Below the pieces are notes generated by a model. It had not been told where the DNA came from, made no database searches, and saw only the letters and a program-made list of their open reading frames with translations. Position numbers and translations under genes: made by a program. Positions 26,252 to 35,637 of a stretch of DNA of 64,000 bases are shown here, in pieces. How positions within the stretch are numbered: the first letter of the stretch is position 1; each line of letters starts with the position of its first letter. Source of the DNA: Mycolicibacterium lacusdiani (GTDB lineage Bacteria > Actinomycetota > Actinomycetes > Mycobacteriales > Mycobacteriaceae); contig NZ_JAKCFC010000001.1 of the NCBI RefSeq assembly GCF_021916785.1, positions 806,001-870,000 on the forward strand, read 5' to 3'.

Positions 26252-27319
26252 CTACTTGCGGCACACGTAGTAGTAGTTCAACGGGTCGCCATCGATTTCG
26301 CTGACGTCGACATCGTGGAAGCCAGCGTCGGCGAGCATGGACGTCGCGAGTTGGCGGCCCCACACGGTGCCCAGCCCGGCGCCGTCGAGTCCGAGCGAGA
26401 CGCTCATGCAGTGCATCGTCGACACGGTGTAGAGATAGGACGCCATCGGCACGCCGATGTTGTCCTCCAGCCGACTCGACGCTTTGATGTCGACCATCAG
26501 CAGGACCCCGCCCGGCCGCAGAGCGCGGTGAATGTTGGTCAGCACCCGGGCGGGCTGCGCCTGGTCGTGGATGGCGTCGAACACGGTGATGACGTCGAAG
26601 GCCTCGACGACGTCCAGTTCGGCGACGTCCTTTGCGACGAACGATGCGTTGGACAGGCCGAGGGCCTGGGATTCCGCTCGGCCGACGGCCAGACCCTCGT
26701 CGGAGAAGTCGATACCGGTGAAGCGGCTGGCTGGAAATGCTTGCGCCATCAAGTTGATGGCGTGCCCGCTCCCACAGCCGATGTCGGCGGCGTCGGCACC
26801 GACGGCCAATTGGCTGGGCAGACCGTCGACCAGCGGCAGGATCACGTCTACGAGGGCCGCGTCGAACACCTCGCCACTGTCCTCGGCCATCAGAGTGTGG
26901 AAACGCGGGTAGGCGCTGTACGGCAGACCCCCGCCGCGGCGAAAGCAGTCGAGGATCTTCTGCTCGACCTCTCCGAGCAGCGGGATGAACTGTGCGACGC
27001 GGGCCAGGTTGTCCGGACCTGCGGCGCGGACGAGAACTGCCGCGTGTTCTCGTGGCAGCGAATAGGTCTCGGCTCCGGGGTCATAGTCCACGACTCGGGC
27101 GACGGCGATGCCGCCCAGCCATTCGCGCACGTAGCGTTCATTCAGCCCGGCCGCGTCGGCAATCTGCGTGCTGGTGGCCGGGGGCAGGTCGGACATGGTG
27201 TCGAACAAGCCGGTCTGGTGTCCGATCGACAGCAGGATGGCCAGGCTTGCGCTGTCGATCGCGCCGACGACGCGTTCCGCGAACTGTTCGGTCTTGGTGG
27301 CGTCGCGACTCGTGATCAT
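26252..27319 (-). CDS. Class I SAM-dependent methyltransferase with N-terminal winged helix
   Basis: 355 residues from ATG 27319. A TTG six bases upstream (27325) is the alternative. The N-terminal ~90 residues ([22 protein letters not shown]) form a winged-helix dimerisation domain, as in O-methyltransferases. The Rossmann methyltransferase domain has motif [16 protein letters not shown], then [11 protein letters not shown], and the later [10 protein letters not shown] strand. Substrate unknown. In M. tuberculosis the orthologue is Rv2258c (from memory). It heads a likely two-gene operon with the serine hydrolase. Confidence 0.9.
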   Translation of the reverse strand: MITSRDATKTEQFAERVVGAIDSASLAILLSIGHQTGLFDTMSDLPPATSTQIADAAGLNERYVREWLGGIAVARVVDYDPGAETYSLPREHAAVLVRAAGPDNLARVAQFIPLLGEVEQKILDCFRRGGGLPYSAYPRFHTLMAEDSGEVFDAALVDVILPLVDGLPSQLAVGADAADIGCGSGHAINLMAQAFPASRFTGIDFSDEGLAVGRAESQALGLSNASFVAKDVAELDVVEAFDVITVFDAIHDQAQPARVLTNIHRALRPGGVLLMVDIKASSRLEDNIGVPMASYLYTVSTMHCMSVSLGLDGAGLGTVWGRQLATSMLADAGFHDVDVSEIDGDPLNYYYVCRK

Positions 27320-27498
27320 GCTCAAACGCTATGCCACCACGCCTTCCTCGTGAATCGGCAAGATGCCGCATTTCCCGCGTCGCCGGCTACGGCACTCGTG
27401 CTGGTGGGCCCATCCCACGGCCGCGGTACGCGCCGGGATTCCACGGGGTCGCTCCACTCCGCCAGTGCGCGAGCACCCTCACCCATTAAGTTGATGGC

Positions 27499-28584
27499 AT
27501 GAGTCAGACAGTGCGCGGCGTGATCAGCCGGAGCAAGAAGCAGCCCGTCGAACTGGTCGACATCGTCATCCCCGACCCGGGTCCCGGCGAGGTGGTGGTG
27601 GACATCATCGCCTGCGGCGTCTGCCACACCGATCTGACCTACCGCGAAGGCGGCATCAACGACGAGTACCCCTTCCTGCTCGGCCACGAGGCCGCGGGCA
27701 CCGTCGAGTCCGTGGGCACCGGCGTGACCGCCGTCGAGCCCGGCGACTTCGTGGTGCTGAACTGGCGCGCGGTCTGCGGCCAGTGCCGGGCCTGCAAGCG
27801 CGGCAGGCCGTGGTACTGCTTCGACACCCACAACGCCGCGCAGAAGATGACGCTGACCGACGGCACCGAACTGACTCCGGCGCTGGGCATCGGCGCGTTC
27901 GCCGACAAGACCCTGGTGCACGAGGGCCAGTGCACCAAGGTGGATCCGGAGGCCGACCCCGCCGTGGCCGGTCTGTTGGGCTGCGGGGTCATGGCCGGGA
28001 TCGGCGCGGCAATAAACACCGGCGCCGTCGAGCGCAACGACACCGTCGCGGTGATCGGCTGCGGTGGCGTCGGTGACGCCGCCATCGCCGGCGCCGCACT
28101 CGTCGGCGCCAAGCGGATCATCGCGGTCGACACCGACGACAAGAAGCTCGAGTGGGCCCGTGACTTCGGCGCCACGCACACGATCAACGCCAAGGAGCTC
28201 GACGTCGTCGAGACCATCCAGGACCTCACCGACGGCAATGGCGCCGACGTCGTCATCGACGCGGTCGGGCGGCCCGAGACGTGGAAGCAGGCGTTCTACG
28301 CCCGCGACCTGGCCGGAACGGTGGTCCTGGTGGGTGTCCCCACTCCGGACATGACGCTGGAGATGCCGCTGGTCGACTTCTTCTCCCGCGGCGGGTCGCT
28401 GAAGTCATCCTGGTACGGCGACTGCCTGCCCGAGCGCGACTTCCCCACCCTCATCAGCCTGTATCGCGAGGGCCGGCTTCCGCTGGAGAGATTCGTGTCC
28501 GAGCGCATCGGTCTCGACGGCATCGAGGACGCCTTCCACAAGATGCACGCCGGTGAGGTCCTACGTTCCGTGGTGATCCTGTGA
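27499..28584 (+). CDS. mscR: S-nitrosomycothiol reductase / mycothiol-dependent formaldehyde dehydrogenase MscR
   Basis: 361 residues, zinc-dependent medium-chain dehydrogenase. Catalytic zinc ligands Cys42 (CGVCHTD) and His63 (GHEAAG), and structural zinc cysteines 93, 96, 99 and 107 ([15 protein letters not shown]) are all present. The NAD-binding site is [13 protein letters not shown]. Mycobacterial MscR oxidises the mycothiol adduct of formaldehyde and reduces S-nitrosomycothiol. It is coupled by a GTGA overlap to a metallo-hydrolase gene, the same pair as Rv2259-Rv2260, suggesting the hydrolase processes the mycothiol thioester product. Confidence 0.94.
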   Translation: MSQTVRGVISRSKKQPVELVDIVIPDPGPGEVVVDIIACGVCHTDLTYREGGINDEYPFLLGHEAAGTVESVGTGVTAVEPGDFVVLNWRAVCGQCRACKRGRPWYCFDTHNAAQKMTLTDGTELTPALGIGAFADKTLVHEGQCTKVDPEADPAVAGLLGCGVMAGIGAAINTGAVERNDTVAVIGCGGVGDAAIAGAALVGAKRIIAVDTDDKKLEWARDFGATHTINAKELDVVETIQDLTDGNGADVVIDAVGRPETWKQAFYARDLAGTVVLVGVPTPDMTLEMPLVDFFSRGGSLKSSWYGDCLPERDFPTLISLYREGRLPLERFVSERIGLDGIEDAFHKMHAGEVLRSVVIL

Positions 28585-29204
28585 CGAACATCGAGCGGAT
28601 CGTCACCAGCGGCACGTTCGAACTCGACGGTGGCAGCTGGGACGTCGACAACAACATCTGGGTGGTGGGCGACGAGTCCGACGTCGTGGTCTTCGACGCC
28701 GCACACACCGCGCAGCCGATCATCGACGCGGTGCGGGGACGCAACGTCGTCGCCGTGATCTGCACGCACGGACACAACGACCACATCACCGTGGCGCCCG
28801 AGTTGGGCAAGGCGCTCGACGCACCCGTGCTGATGCACCCCGCCGACGACATGCTCTGGCGAACGACCCACCCGGACAGCGAGTTCCGCAGCGTCGAGGA
28901 CGGGCTCGTCCTGCAGGCGGGTAGCGTGGAGATCCGCGCGCTGCACACCCCCGGCCACTCCCCCGGTTCGGTGTGCTGGTTCGCTCCCGACCTGCAGGCG
29001 GTGTTCAGCGGGGACACGCTGTTCAACGGCGGACCGGGCGCGACCGGGCGGTCCTACTCCGACTTCCCGACCATCCTCGAGTCGATCTCGAAACGCCTCG
29101 GCATGCTGCCCGGCGAGACGGCGGTCTATACGGGCCACGGCGACACCACGACCATCGGCGACGAGATCGTGCACTACGACGAGTGGGTCGCCCGCGGGCA
29201 CTAG
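28581..29204 (+). CDS. Metallo-beta-lactamase-fold hydrolase (glyoxalase II-like)
   Basis: 207 residues. The metal-binding motif THGHNDH lies at residues 62-68. Further ligands are His in [10 protein letters not shown], Asp in [12 protein letters not shown] and His in YTGHGDTT. The size and motifs are those of glyoxalase II-like thioesterases. Its translation is coupled to mscR, so hydrolysis of S-formyl-mycothiol formed by MscR is the natural hypothesis. Its stop abuts the stop of the leftward SHOCT gene with no gap. Confidence 0.9.
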   Translation: MTNIERIVTSGTFELDGGSWDVDNNIWVVGDESDVVVFDAAHTAQPIIDAVRGRNVVAVICTHGHNDHITVAPELGKALDAPVLMHPADDMLWRTTHPDSEFRSVEDGLVLQAGSVEIRALHTPGHSPGSVCWFAPDLQAVFSGDTLFNGGPGATGRSYSDFPTILESISKRLGMLPGETAVYTGHGDTTTIGDEIVHYDEWVARGH

Positions 29205-29939
29205 TCAGCGCCCGTCCAGCACCCGCTTCTTCTCGGCCGCGAACTCGTCCTCGGTCAGCGCGCCCGAATCACGCAGGCGGGCAAGAGTGTTCAGCTGTTC
29301 GAGGCGGACGCCCTGGTCGGTCGGCACGTAGGCACCGGCGGCGCCGACCGGCGGTGGATGGAACCCGTCCGGCGGCGGAGGGAACGCGACCGGCGACGCA
29401 CGCATGGCGATCCTCGCCGCCCACGCGCGGACGATGAGCAGATCCACCAGCGCGATTCCGAAGACCACCCCGAACACGACGGGCAGATGGCCGTAGGGGG
29501 TGCCGTGGCCGAAGGCCAGCGTGGGATTGACGTAGGCACTCACCTGCCCCTCGGTGGTGATCCCGTAGGTGCCATCGGCGGGGATCTGGGCCACCCAGAC
29601 CCGTACGCGCGCGTCGTTGTTGACGGTCGTGGTGCCACCGATGTCCTCGGTGAGCACCGGGTCCGGGACTCCGTCGGGTGGCTCGATGGCGACGGACATC
29701 TGGGGCACCGGCAAGCCGCCGCTGCCGCTGCCGATCACCAACGTGTGGAAGGTGATGATCACCTCGCCCTCGGGGAGGTACACGGTGTCCGAGCCGGGGA
29801 TGCTCACCTCGCCATAGGCGTCGTACTCGTCGAAGACGAAGGCGTTGAGGACCATCGTGGCGATGAACCCGACGAGCGAGCCGAGCAACGCCACCACCGC
29901 CATCACGGTGAGCACGCGTGCCGCGGTTGCCCGATTCAT
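29205..29939 (-). CDS. Membrane protein with C-terminal SHOCT domain
   Basis: 244 residues. First transmembrane helix at about 10-32 (VLTVMAVVALLGSLVGFIATMV), an extracytoplasmic beta-rich domain (about 35-150), a second helix (LPVVFGVVFGIALVDLLIV), then a Pro-rich cytoplasmic linker (FPPPPDGFHPPP). Last is a SHOCT motif (LEQLNTLARLRDSGALTEDEFAAEKKRVL). SHOCT domains usually mediate oligomerisation of membrane proteins. Function unknown. Stop adjoins the metallo-hydrolase stop. Confidence 0.85.
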   Translation of the reverse strand: MNRATAARVLTVMAVVALLGSLVGFIATMVLNAFVFDEYDAYGEVSIPGSDTVYLPEGEVIITFHTLVIGSGSGGLPVPQMSVAIEPPDGVPDPVLTEDIGGTTTVNNDARVRVWVAQIPADGTYGITTEGQVSAYVNPTLAFGHGTPYGHLPVVFGVVFGIALVDLLIVRAWAARIAMRASPVAFPPPPDGFHPPPVGAAGAYVPTDQGVRLEQLNTLARLRDSGALTEDEFAAEKKRVLDGR

Positions 29940-29984
29940 GGCCGCAGTCTGTCACGACCCCGGATTTGGAGCTAACGTTTCCTC

Positions 29985-31067
29985 ATGCCGGAGTCCAGCA
30001 ACGTGGTGCGGCCGGAGCCCAAGGACAGCGCCTGGTACAGCGCTGCCTCGCGGCTGCAGGCTGCCGGATTGCAGGAGGCGATAAGTCTTTTCGAGCAGGC
30101 CGCCGAGGTGGTGCCGATCCCGCGCGTCCCGCGGCCGATCGTGATCGCCGACTACGGGGCGGGCACCGGTCACAACTCGGTGCTGCCGGTGTGTGCGGCG
30201 ATCGCGGTGTTGCGCAAGCGGACCCGGCCGGAGCACTCCATCCTGGTGACCCACACCGACGTGCCGGACAATGACTTCACCGCGCTGTTCCGCACGCTCA
30301 GCGACGACCCGGACAGCTACCTGCAGCGCGACAAGGCGGCGTTCGCGTCGGCGGTCGGCCGCTCGTACTACGGGCAGATCCTGCCGTCGAACAGCGTGAA
30401 CCTGGCCTGGTCGTCGTGGGCGCTGCAGTGGATGGGTGGGGATCCGATGCCGGTCGGAGATCACCTGCTGGCCGCCTACAGCGGGGACGACGGCGTCCGC
30501 CGTGCGCATGCGAAGCGGGCTGCCTATGACTGGCACGAGTTCGTGGCGTTCCGCGGTCGCGAACTCGCTCCGGGTGGCCGGTTGGTCGTGCTGACCCTTG
30601 GGGTGGACGAGGACGGTCAGCTGGGGTTCGGGCCGCTGCTCGACGCGATGGGAGACACGCTCGCCGAATTCGAGGGCGACGCAGTGATCGGCGCCGACGA
30701 GCACGCACGGATGGCCATCCCGATCGTGGGCCGCACCGGCAAGGACTTCGAGTCACCCTTCGCGCCCTCGGGCACGTTCGAGAAGCTGTCGATCATCCAC
30801 ATGGAGTTGTTCGACGCAGAGGACAGGTTCTGGAAGCAGTACCAGGCCGATGGGAAGGCCGATGCGTTCGGACTGCAGTGGGCGGCATTCCTGCGCAACG
30901 CGCTGTTCCCGACGCTCGCCGAGGCACTCGATCAGGACCGCCCGGTCGAACCGTTCTTCGATCGGCTGGAGTCGGGCATCGCCAGCCGCTTGGCCGCCGC
31001 GCCGCAGCGGATACGAATTCCGTTGGCGCTGTTGGTGCTCGAGAAGCGCAACCGCACCGACGACTGA
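29985..31067 (+). CDS. SABATH-family (salicylate carboxyl methyltransferase-like) methyltransferase
   Basis: 360 residues. The order of motifs is that of the SABATH methyltransferases best known in plants: IVIADYGAGTGHNSVLP (SAM motif I), a His/Asp strand followed by NDFTALFRTL, then SYYGQILPSNSVNLAWSSWALQWM (the plant SSYSLMWLS segment), and PGGRLVVLTLG. These enzymes methylate carboxyl groups of small acids such as salicylate or indole-acetate. The gene is single and convergent with a GlxA regulator (3 bases apart), and only 45 bases from the divergent SHOCT gene. Substrate cannot be deduced. It might act on an aromatic or siderophore precursor acid. Confidence 0.8.
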   Translation: MPESSNVVRPEPKDSAWYSAASRLQAAGLQEAISLFEQAAEVVPIPRVPRPIVIADYGAGTGHNSVLPVCAAIAVLRKRTRPEHSILVTHTDVPDNDFTALFRTLSDDPDSYLQRDKAAFASAVGRSYYGQILPSNSVNLAWSSWALQWMGGDPMPVGDHLLAAYSGDDGVRRAHAKRAAYDWHEFVAFRGRELAPGGRLVVLTLGVDEDGQLGFGPLLDAMGDTLAEFEGDAVIGADEHARMAIPIVGRTGKDFESPFAPSGTFEKLSIIHMELFDAEDRFWKQYQADGKADAFGLQWAAFLRNALFPTLAEALDQDRPVEPFFDRLESGIASRLAAAPQRIRIPLALLVLEKRNRTDD

Positions 31068-31070
31068 CTC

Positions 31071-32042
31071 TCAGGACGCGGCGCGCTCACGGAAGGTGCT
31101 GCGATACCCCTGCGGCGACACCCCGGCGAGCCGTCGAAACTGCTCGCGGAAGTTGGCCGGCGACGTGAAGCCGACCTCCCTGCCGATCCGTTCGACGCCC
31201 AGATCGGTGGTCTCGAGCATCTGCTGGGCGTGCCGCACGCGCACCCCCGCCAGCCACTGGATCGGGGTCTGCCCCGTCTCGGACTGGAAGCGCCGGTTGA
31301 GCGTGCGGATGCTGACCGACGCGTGGGCGGCGATGTCGCCGAGGGCCAGGTCGCGGTGCGCCTCCTGCTCGATCCACTCGAGAACGCCGTCGAGTTCGGT
31401 GCGCCTGCCCATGGCGTGGGCGATGGTCACCGACGCGAGGTTGCGGACGATGAACTGGGCCTGTCCGCCGGTGCGGTGCAAGGGCGCCACCGCAAGCCGG
31501 GCAGCCTGGGCGGCGGCGGCCGCACCATGGTCGCGCTGCACCATGTGCAGGCAGAGGTCGAGACCCGCCGACGCGCCGGCCGAGGTCAGCACGTCCCCGT
31601 CGTCGACGTAGAGCACGTCGGGCTCGAGAAGGACGCTGGGGTATCTCGCCCTGAATGCCTCGGTGGCCACCCAATGCGTGGTCGCTCGTCGCCCGTCGAG
31701 CAGTCCCGCGTCGGCCAGCGTGAACGCACCCGAACAGATGGAGGCCACCCGCGTGCCGACGGCGTGGGCGGCGCGCAGGGCGTCGAGCACCTGGGGCGGC
31801 GGCGGAGTGGAGACGTCGTTGCGACCGGGCACGATGACGGTGTCGGCGAACTCCAGCGCGTCGAGCCCATGATCGGTGGCGATCCGCATGGGTCCCGCGT
31901 CCACCTCGGGTGCGCTGCCGCACACCAGGATTCGGTAGCCGGGCCCGCCGTCGGGCGACTCCGCGCGACCGAACACCTCCACGGGAGTCGAGAGATCGAA
32001 GGCGACGACGTCGGGCAGCGCGAGGACGGCGACGGTGTGCAC
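31071..32042 (-). CDS. GlxA-type transcriptional regulator (DJ-1/PfpI + AraC)
   Basis: 323 residues from a GTG start. The N-terminal DJ-1/PfpI-like domain (about 1-185) has the nucleophile-elbow segment ASICSGAFTLADAG with its cysteine intact. The C-terminal AraC/XylS double helix-turn-helix (about 220-320) includes ISIRTLNRRF-like and VERIGREVGFTSPANFREQFRRLAGVSP segments. Activators of this type often sense amines or small metabolites and drive neighbouring operons. Candidates here are the convergent SABATH methyltransferase or the upstream acyl-CoA dehydrogenase operon. Confidence 0.9.
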   Translation of the reverse strand: MHTVAVLALPDVVAFDLSTPVEVFGRAESPDGGPGYRILVCGSAPEVDAGPMRIATDHGLDALEFADTVIVPGRNDVSTPPPPQVLDALRAAHAVGTRVASICSGAFTLADAGLLDGRRATTHWVATEAFRARYPSVLLEPDVLYVDDGDVLTSAGASAGLDLCLHMVQRDHGAAAAAQAARLAVAPLHRTGGQAQFIVRNLASVTIAHAMGRRTELDGVLEWIEQEAHRDLALGDIAAHASVSIRTLNRRFQSETGQTPIQWLAGVRVRHAQQMLETTDLGVERIGREVGFTSPANFREQFRRLAGVSPQGYRSTFRERAAS

Positions 32043-32097
32043 GCCTCGAAGGCTACCAGACGTCGTGGCAAGATAGCGTTGCCGATACAGGATCTAG

Positions 32098-33843
32098 TCA
32101 GGGTGCCATCTCGTAGGCGCCGTCGTAGGACCTGACCCGCTGCCACACGCGGTCGAACCGCTCCCCGTCGGGAACCGGCTTGCGGACGGCTCCGAGCGCC
32201 CAGCTCTGCTGCGCCTCGGTCGAGGTCGGCTTGCCGTGCAGCGCAACCGCATAGGCGCTGAAGTCGCGGACCTGGAAGTCGAAGATCGAATCCACGATGT
32301 CGCCGTCGAGACCGGTCAGCTCGGCTTGTTCGAGGATCAGCTGGCCGTACACGATGAGTGAGAACAGATGGCCGACGTCGAGCATGAAGTCGAGGTCCTT
32401 GGCCTGCGCCGCATCGGGTGCGGCGGTGACGAGCAACTCGCGGAACGCTAGGGCCTGGTCGTAGAAGACTGCGACGTTGGGGATGTGGGCGTGGCGTTCG
32501 TAGACCGGGGTCCAGTCGGCGAACTGGACCTGGCCGGCTCCGCGGGTCGGCCCCTGCTGCCAGAAGAAGACGTCGTCGGCGGGATCGTTGCGGGTCGGGA
32601 TGGCCGGGTACTCCCGGGGATTGAGCATGTAGTTCGGCATGAACTTGAGCACCAGGCCGACGTTGACGTGGACGGTGCCCTCCAGCCGCGGGAGGCAGCC
32701 GATGAGCTGCGCGACCTCGCGGAACATCGTGTTCTTCTCGTAGCCCTTGGCCGCGATGACGTCGTGCAGCGACCGCATCACCGTCTCGCCCTCCATGGTG
32801 ACCTTGGCCTTGGTCATGGGATTGAACAGGAGGTAGCGCCGGTCGTCCAGGCTCGCGCTGCGGAAGTAATCGACGGCGCGTCGGCTGAACGCCTTCATCG
32901 CGATCATGCGCGAGTAGGCGTCGACGAAGTTGACCCGGACGTGGCCGAAGTCGGTGACGGGGTTGCCGTAGAGGATGCGGTTCTGTGCGTGGGTGATGGC
33001 CTCGTAGAAGGCGTGTTCCGTCATCCCGATCGACGACGAGCACAGGTTGAACTTCCCGACGTTGACGGTGTTGAGTGCGGCACTGAACGCCTCGACACCG
33101 GTGTGCAGGATGTCCTCGGCACGCACGGGATAGTTCTCCAGCCGGAACGTGCTCACGTAGATCTGCATGTGCACGACGTTGTCGATCAGGTGGTAGTCCT
33201 CCTGGCGGCTGTCGGCGGCGAAGAAGACGTAGGCGTCCTGGCCTTCGACGTCACCGCGCCTGCCGAACACCGACACCAGGCTCGCGACGTTGCCGTTGCC
33301 GATGTAGTACTTCTCCCCCGACGCCCGGTAGAGGATGCCGTTGGCGCGGTCTTCCTCGCTCGCCGGGGTCAGCACCATGTCGGTGCTGTAGACGTCGGCG
33401 CCGTGCTCTCGCTCGGACAGCCCGAAGGCCAACACCTCGCCTGCGTCGAGATCGTCGGCGGCGCGCAGCTTGGCGTCCTTGTTCTCGCTCTGCCACACCG
33501 GCCCGAGCCCGAGGATGGTGACCTGCTCGGTGTACCAGTACGTGAGGCCATAGAACCCAAGGATCTCGGCGAGTGCGGCGTTGCGTGCGCCGTCCCACCG
33601 CTTGTCCGGGTTCCCGTCGGCGAACTCCGAAGGGGTCAGGAAGGTCGCGAACAGCTTCTCGCGCTTGACGAATTCGACGAACACGGCGGGCCATTGCGCC
33701 TTGAGGTCGTCGTCGAGGATGCGCTTCTTGCCTTGGCCCTCGAAGAAGTCGATGGTCGCGCGCAGCAGCCGACGCGTCTCGGCGTCGAACTCCTGCGGGT
33801 CGTAGGTGTGCGGGTCGAAGAGCAGACCGTCGGTGTCGGTCAC
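32098..33843 (-). CDS. Acyl-CoA dehydrogenase family protein
   Basis: 581 residues with the three-part acyl-CoA dehydrogenase fold. An N-terminal helical domain is followed by the flavin-contacting beta domain (LAFGLSEREHGADVYSTDM, YRASGEKYYIGNGN). A long C-terminal helical domain (IGMTEHAFYEAITHAQNRILYG, MFREVAQLIGCLPRLEGT) completes it. GTG 33843 is preceded by AAAGGAA. Longer than the standard ~390 residues, like the large mycobacterial FadE proteins. Probably lipid or steroid side-chain oxidation; substrate unknown. It lies 11 bases behind the Hsp70-like gene and belongs to the same leftward gene run. Confidence 0.88.
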   Translation of the reverse strand: MTDTDGLLFDPHTYDPQEFDAETRRLLRATIDFFEGQGKKRILDDDLKAQWPAVFVEFVKREKLFATFLTPSEFADGNPDKRWDGARNAALAEILGFYGLTYWYTEQVTILGLGPVWQSENKDAKLRAADDLDAGEVLAFGLSEREHGADVYSTDMVLTPASEEDRANGILYRASGEKYYIGNGNVASLVSVFGRRGDVEGQDAYVFFAADSRQEDYHLIDNVVHMQIYVSTFRLENYPVRAEDILHTGVEAFSAALNTVNVGKFNLCSSSIGMTEHAFYEAITHAQNRILYGNPVTDFGHVRVNFVDAYSRMIAMKAFSRRAVDYFRSASLDDRRYLLFNPMTKAKVTMEGETVMRSLHDVIAAKGYEKNTMFREVAQLIGCLPRLEGTVHVNVGLVLKFMPNYMLNPREYPAIPTRNDPADDVFFWQQGPTRGAGQVQFADWTPVYERHAHIPNVAVFYDQALAFRELLVTAAPDAAQAKDLDFMLDVGHLFSLIVYGQLILEQAELTGLDGDIVDSIFDFQVRDFSAYAVALHGKPTSTEAQQSWALGAVRKPVPDGERFDRVWQRVRSYDGAYEMAP

Positions 33844-33854
33844 GGGGTTCCTTT

Positions 33855-35636
33855 CTAGGGCGCGGGCAGTACCGGTGCGGGGACGAACGGCAGGCCGGGG
33901 ATGGTGGGGTACGGCAGTGTCGGGATGATCGGTGGTTGGGTCGACGGCGGCGGTGGCGGCGGCTCGGTCGACGGCGGAGGCGGCGGCGGGGGTTCCGTCG
34001 ACGGTGGAGGAGGCGGTGGTTCGGTACTCGGCGGCGGAGCCTCGGGTGCGGGTGGCGGCGCGGGTTGCCGGGTCACTGTCCGTTGCGCGGGCGGCGCGCG
34101 GTCCGCACCCGGTTCGTCCGGCGCAGGCGCGGGCGCGGGCACGGTGCTCTCGGGCACCGGGGTGGGTGCCGGTGGCGAGGTGGTCGTGGTGGGGTCCGAC
34201 GGCGATGACGGCTCGTCGTCACTGCGGGTGAGCAGGACGGCGGCACCGATCGCGGCGAGGACCACCGCCAGCGCGATCGCCATGACCGCGAACGGGTTTC
34301 GGTACCACGCCCGGCGCCGCTCCTGCTCGGGCTCCTCGGTCTCGGCGAAGGCGAGCCGCGGGCGGGCACTTTCACCGGCGTCGGGCTCGTAGGGCTGCGG
34401 TTGGTAGGCCTGGGGTTCGTACGCCTCGGACGGGGCCACGTCCGGGACGTCGTCGGCGTCCGACCAGGCAAGCGCGCGAGAGTCGCTGGACTGGGTCGCC
34501 TCTCCCGCGACGGCCGATGCTGCTCCCGCACCAGCTGCGGCCACGGCGGCGGCTGCCGCGGCACCGGCAGCCGGCGCCATCGAGGTGGCGTCCTCGACGA
34601 CGGTGCCGCGCACGGCGAGCAGTCCCCCGCCGATCGCGGCGGCGAGTTCGGGATGGGCGCCGGTGATGATGGGCACCCGGAGGTTCTCCGACAGCGTCGT
34701 CGTCACCAGCGGGATGCGGGCACCGCCGCCGACGGTCGCAACGGCCGCCAGGTCAGCGGGTCGAATCCCGATGCGCTGCAACGTCTGCTGCAGCTCTTCG
34801 ACGAACGCGGCGAGGGGTTCTCGGATCGCCTCGTCGAGTTCGGTGCGAGTGACCCGGATGTCGCCGCCGTGCCCGGGCAGGTCGGCGGCGAGTGCCGTGA
34901 CCGATGCCGTCGACAGACGCTCCTTGGCGGCACGGCACTGGGCCCGCAGCCGCGTGAGCGATCCGATGGCCGAGGTTCCGGTCAGGTCAAGCGATCCCGC
35001 CGACGACAGGCCGCCTACGACGTGGGTGAGCAGCGCCTGGTCCACCTGGTCACCGGAGAAGTCGAGATGGCGTTCGGTCGGCGCGAGAGGAGCGAATCCG
35101 TTCGCCGCGTCGGCGAGCGTGATGCTGGTACCGGTGCCGCCGAAGTCGCACACGGCGATCACCCCCCGCGCCGGTACGCCCGGTTGCTGCTGTAGGGCGG
35201 TCAGCGCAGCCGTGGCGTCGGGGCGCAGGTCCACCTGACGGGGCGCACGGAACTCCGGCATGCTGAGCAGCGTGCCGCGCAGGGCTTCGACGGCAGGGGG
35301 CCGCCAGTGCGCCGGGTAGGCGATGCCGACCGGCTCACCCCCTGCGCCGGAGTCGACCGAGCGCAGCATGGCCCGTAGCGCATCTGCGAGCAAGACGTCG
35401 GCGCGATGGCTCGAGCCGTCAGGGGCCAACAGCCCCACGGGGTCCCCCACCCTGTCGACGAAGTCGGTGAGGATCAGACCGCGTTCGGCGAGATTCGGGT
35501 TCTCGCTGGGGACACCGACTTCCGGCGGTCGGTGCGGGTACAGGGTGAGGACGGCGCTGCGCCGCACGGCCGCCCGGCCGACCGCCACGGCGGTGAGATT
35601 CGTGGCTCCGATCGAGAGGCCCAGGCCGTCGGTCAC
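33855..35636 (-). CDS. Membrane-anchored Hsp70/actin-fold ATPase with proline-rich external tail
   Basis: 593 residues from GTG 35636. Residues 1-345 are an Hsp70-type nucleotide-binding domain: phosphate-1 loop GLSIGATNLTAV (the usual Asp is Ser), phosphate-2 loop VCDFGGTGTSIT (about 162-173), adenosine motif VATVGGGARIP (about 298-308), and a terminal GAHPELAAAIGGGLLA. An Ala-rich stretch (355-380) and an acidic, Tyr/Pro-rich linker (385-440) follow. A single transmembrane helix (about 448-469) leads to a ~120-residue tail of PPPP-STEP repeats. There is no peptide-binding domain. The orientation predicted is ATPase inside and proline tail outside. Altered ATPase residues suggest a regulatory or scaffold role rather than a chaperone. 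Starts 1 base after the preceding stop, so co-transcribed with the DapB-like gene. Confidence 0.85.
   Translation of the reverse strand: MTDGLGLSIGATNLTAVAVGRAAVRRSAVLTLYPHRPPEVGVPSENPNLAERGLILTDFVDRVGDPVGLLAPDGSSHRADVLLADALRAMLRSVDSGAGGEPVGIAYPAHWRPPAVEALRGTLLSMPEFRAPRQVDLRPDATAALTALQQQPGVPARGVIAVCDFGGTGTSITLADAANGFAPLAPTERHLDFSGDQVDQALLTHVVGGLSSAGSLDLTGTSAIGSLTRLRAQCRAAKERLSTASVTALAADLPGHGGDIRVTRTELDEAIREPLAAFVEELQQTLQRIGIRPADLAAVATVGGGARIPLVTTTLSENLRVPIITGAHPELAAAIGGGLLAVRGTVVEDATSMAPAAGAAAAAAVAAAGAGAASAVAGEATQSSDSRALAWSDADDVPDVAPSEAYEPQAYQPQPYEPDAGESARPRLAFAETEEPEQERRRAWYRNPFAVMAIALAVVLAAIGAAVLLTRSDDEPSSPSDPTTTTSPPAPTPVPESTVPAPAPAPDEPGADRAPPAQRTVTRQPAPPPAPEAPPPSTEPPPPPPSTEPPPPPPPSTEPPPPPPSTQPPIIPTLPYPTIPGLPFVPAPVLPAP
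33931..34035. repeat. Imperfect tandem repeats encoding PPPP-STE units
   Basis: On the plus strand the region runs as GGCGGTGG-type tracts separated by GTCGAC or close variants, in units of about 27-33 bases. On the coding (minus) strand these give three to four copies of a six- to seven-proline run followed by Ser-Thr-Glu/Gln. The repeats sit in the extracytoplasmic tail of the Hsp70-like protein and could vary in copy number between strains. Confidence 0.7.
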
Positions 35637-35637
35637 G

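Noticed and set aside
25244..27502. 752-codon plus-strand frame across the serine hydrolase and methyltransferase
   Set aside because: Overlaps two well-supported minus-strand genes with complete catalytic motifs; the plus-strand product has no recognisable domain.
33931..34035. GGCGGTGG-type tract considered as a CRISPR or noncoding repeat
   Set aside because: It is in frame within the Hsp70-like gene and codes for proline repeats; there are no uniform spacers.
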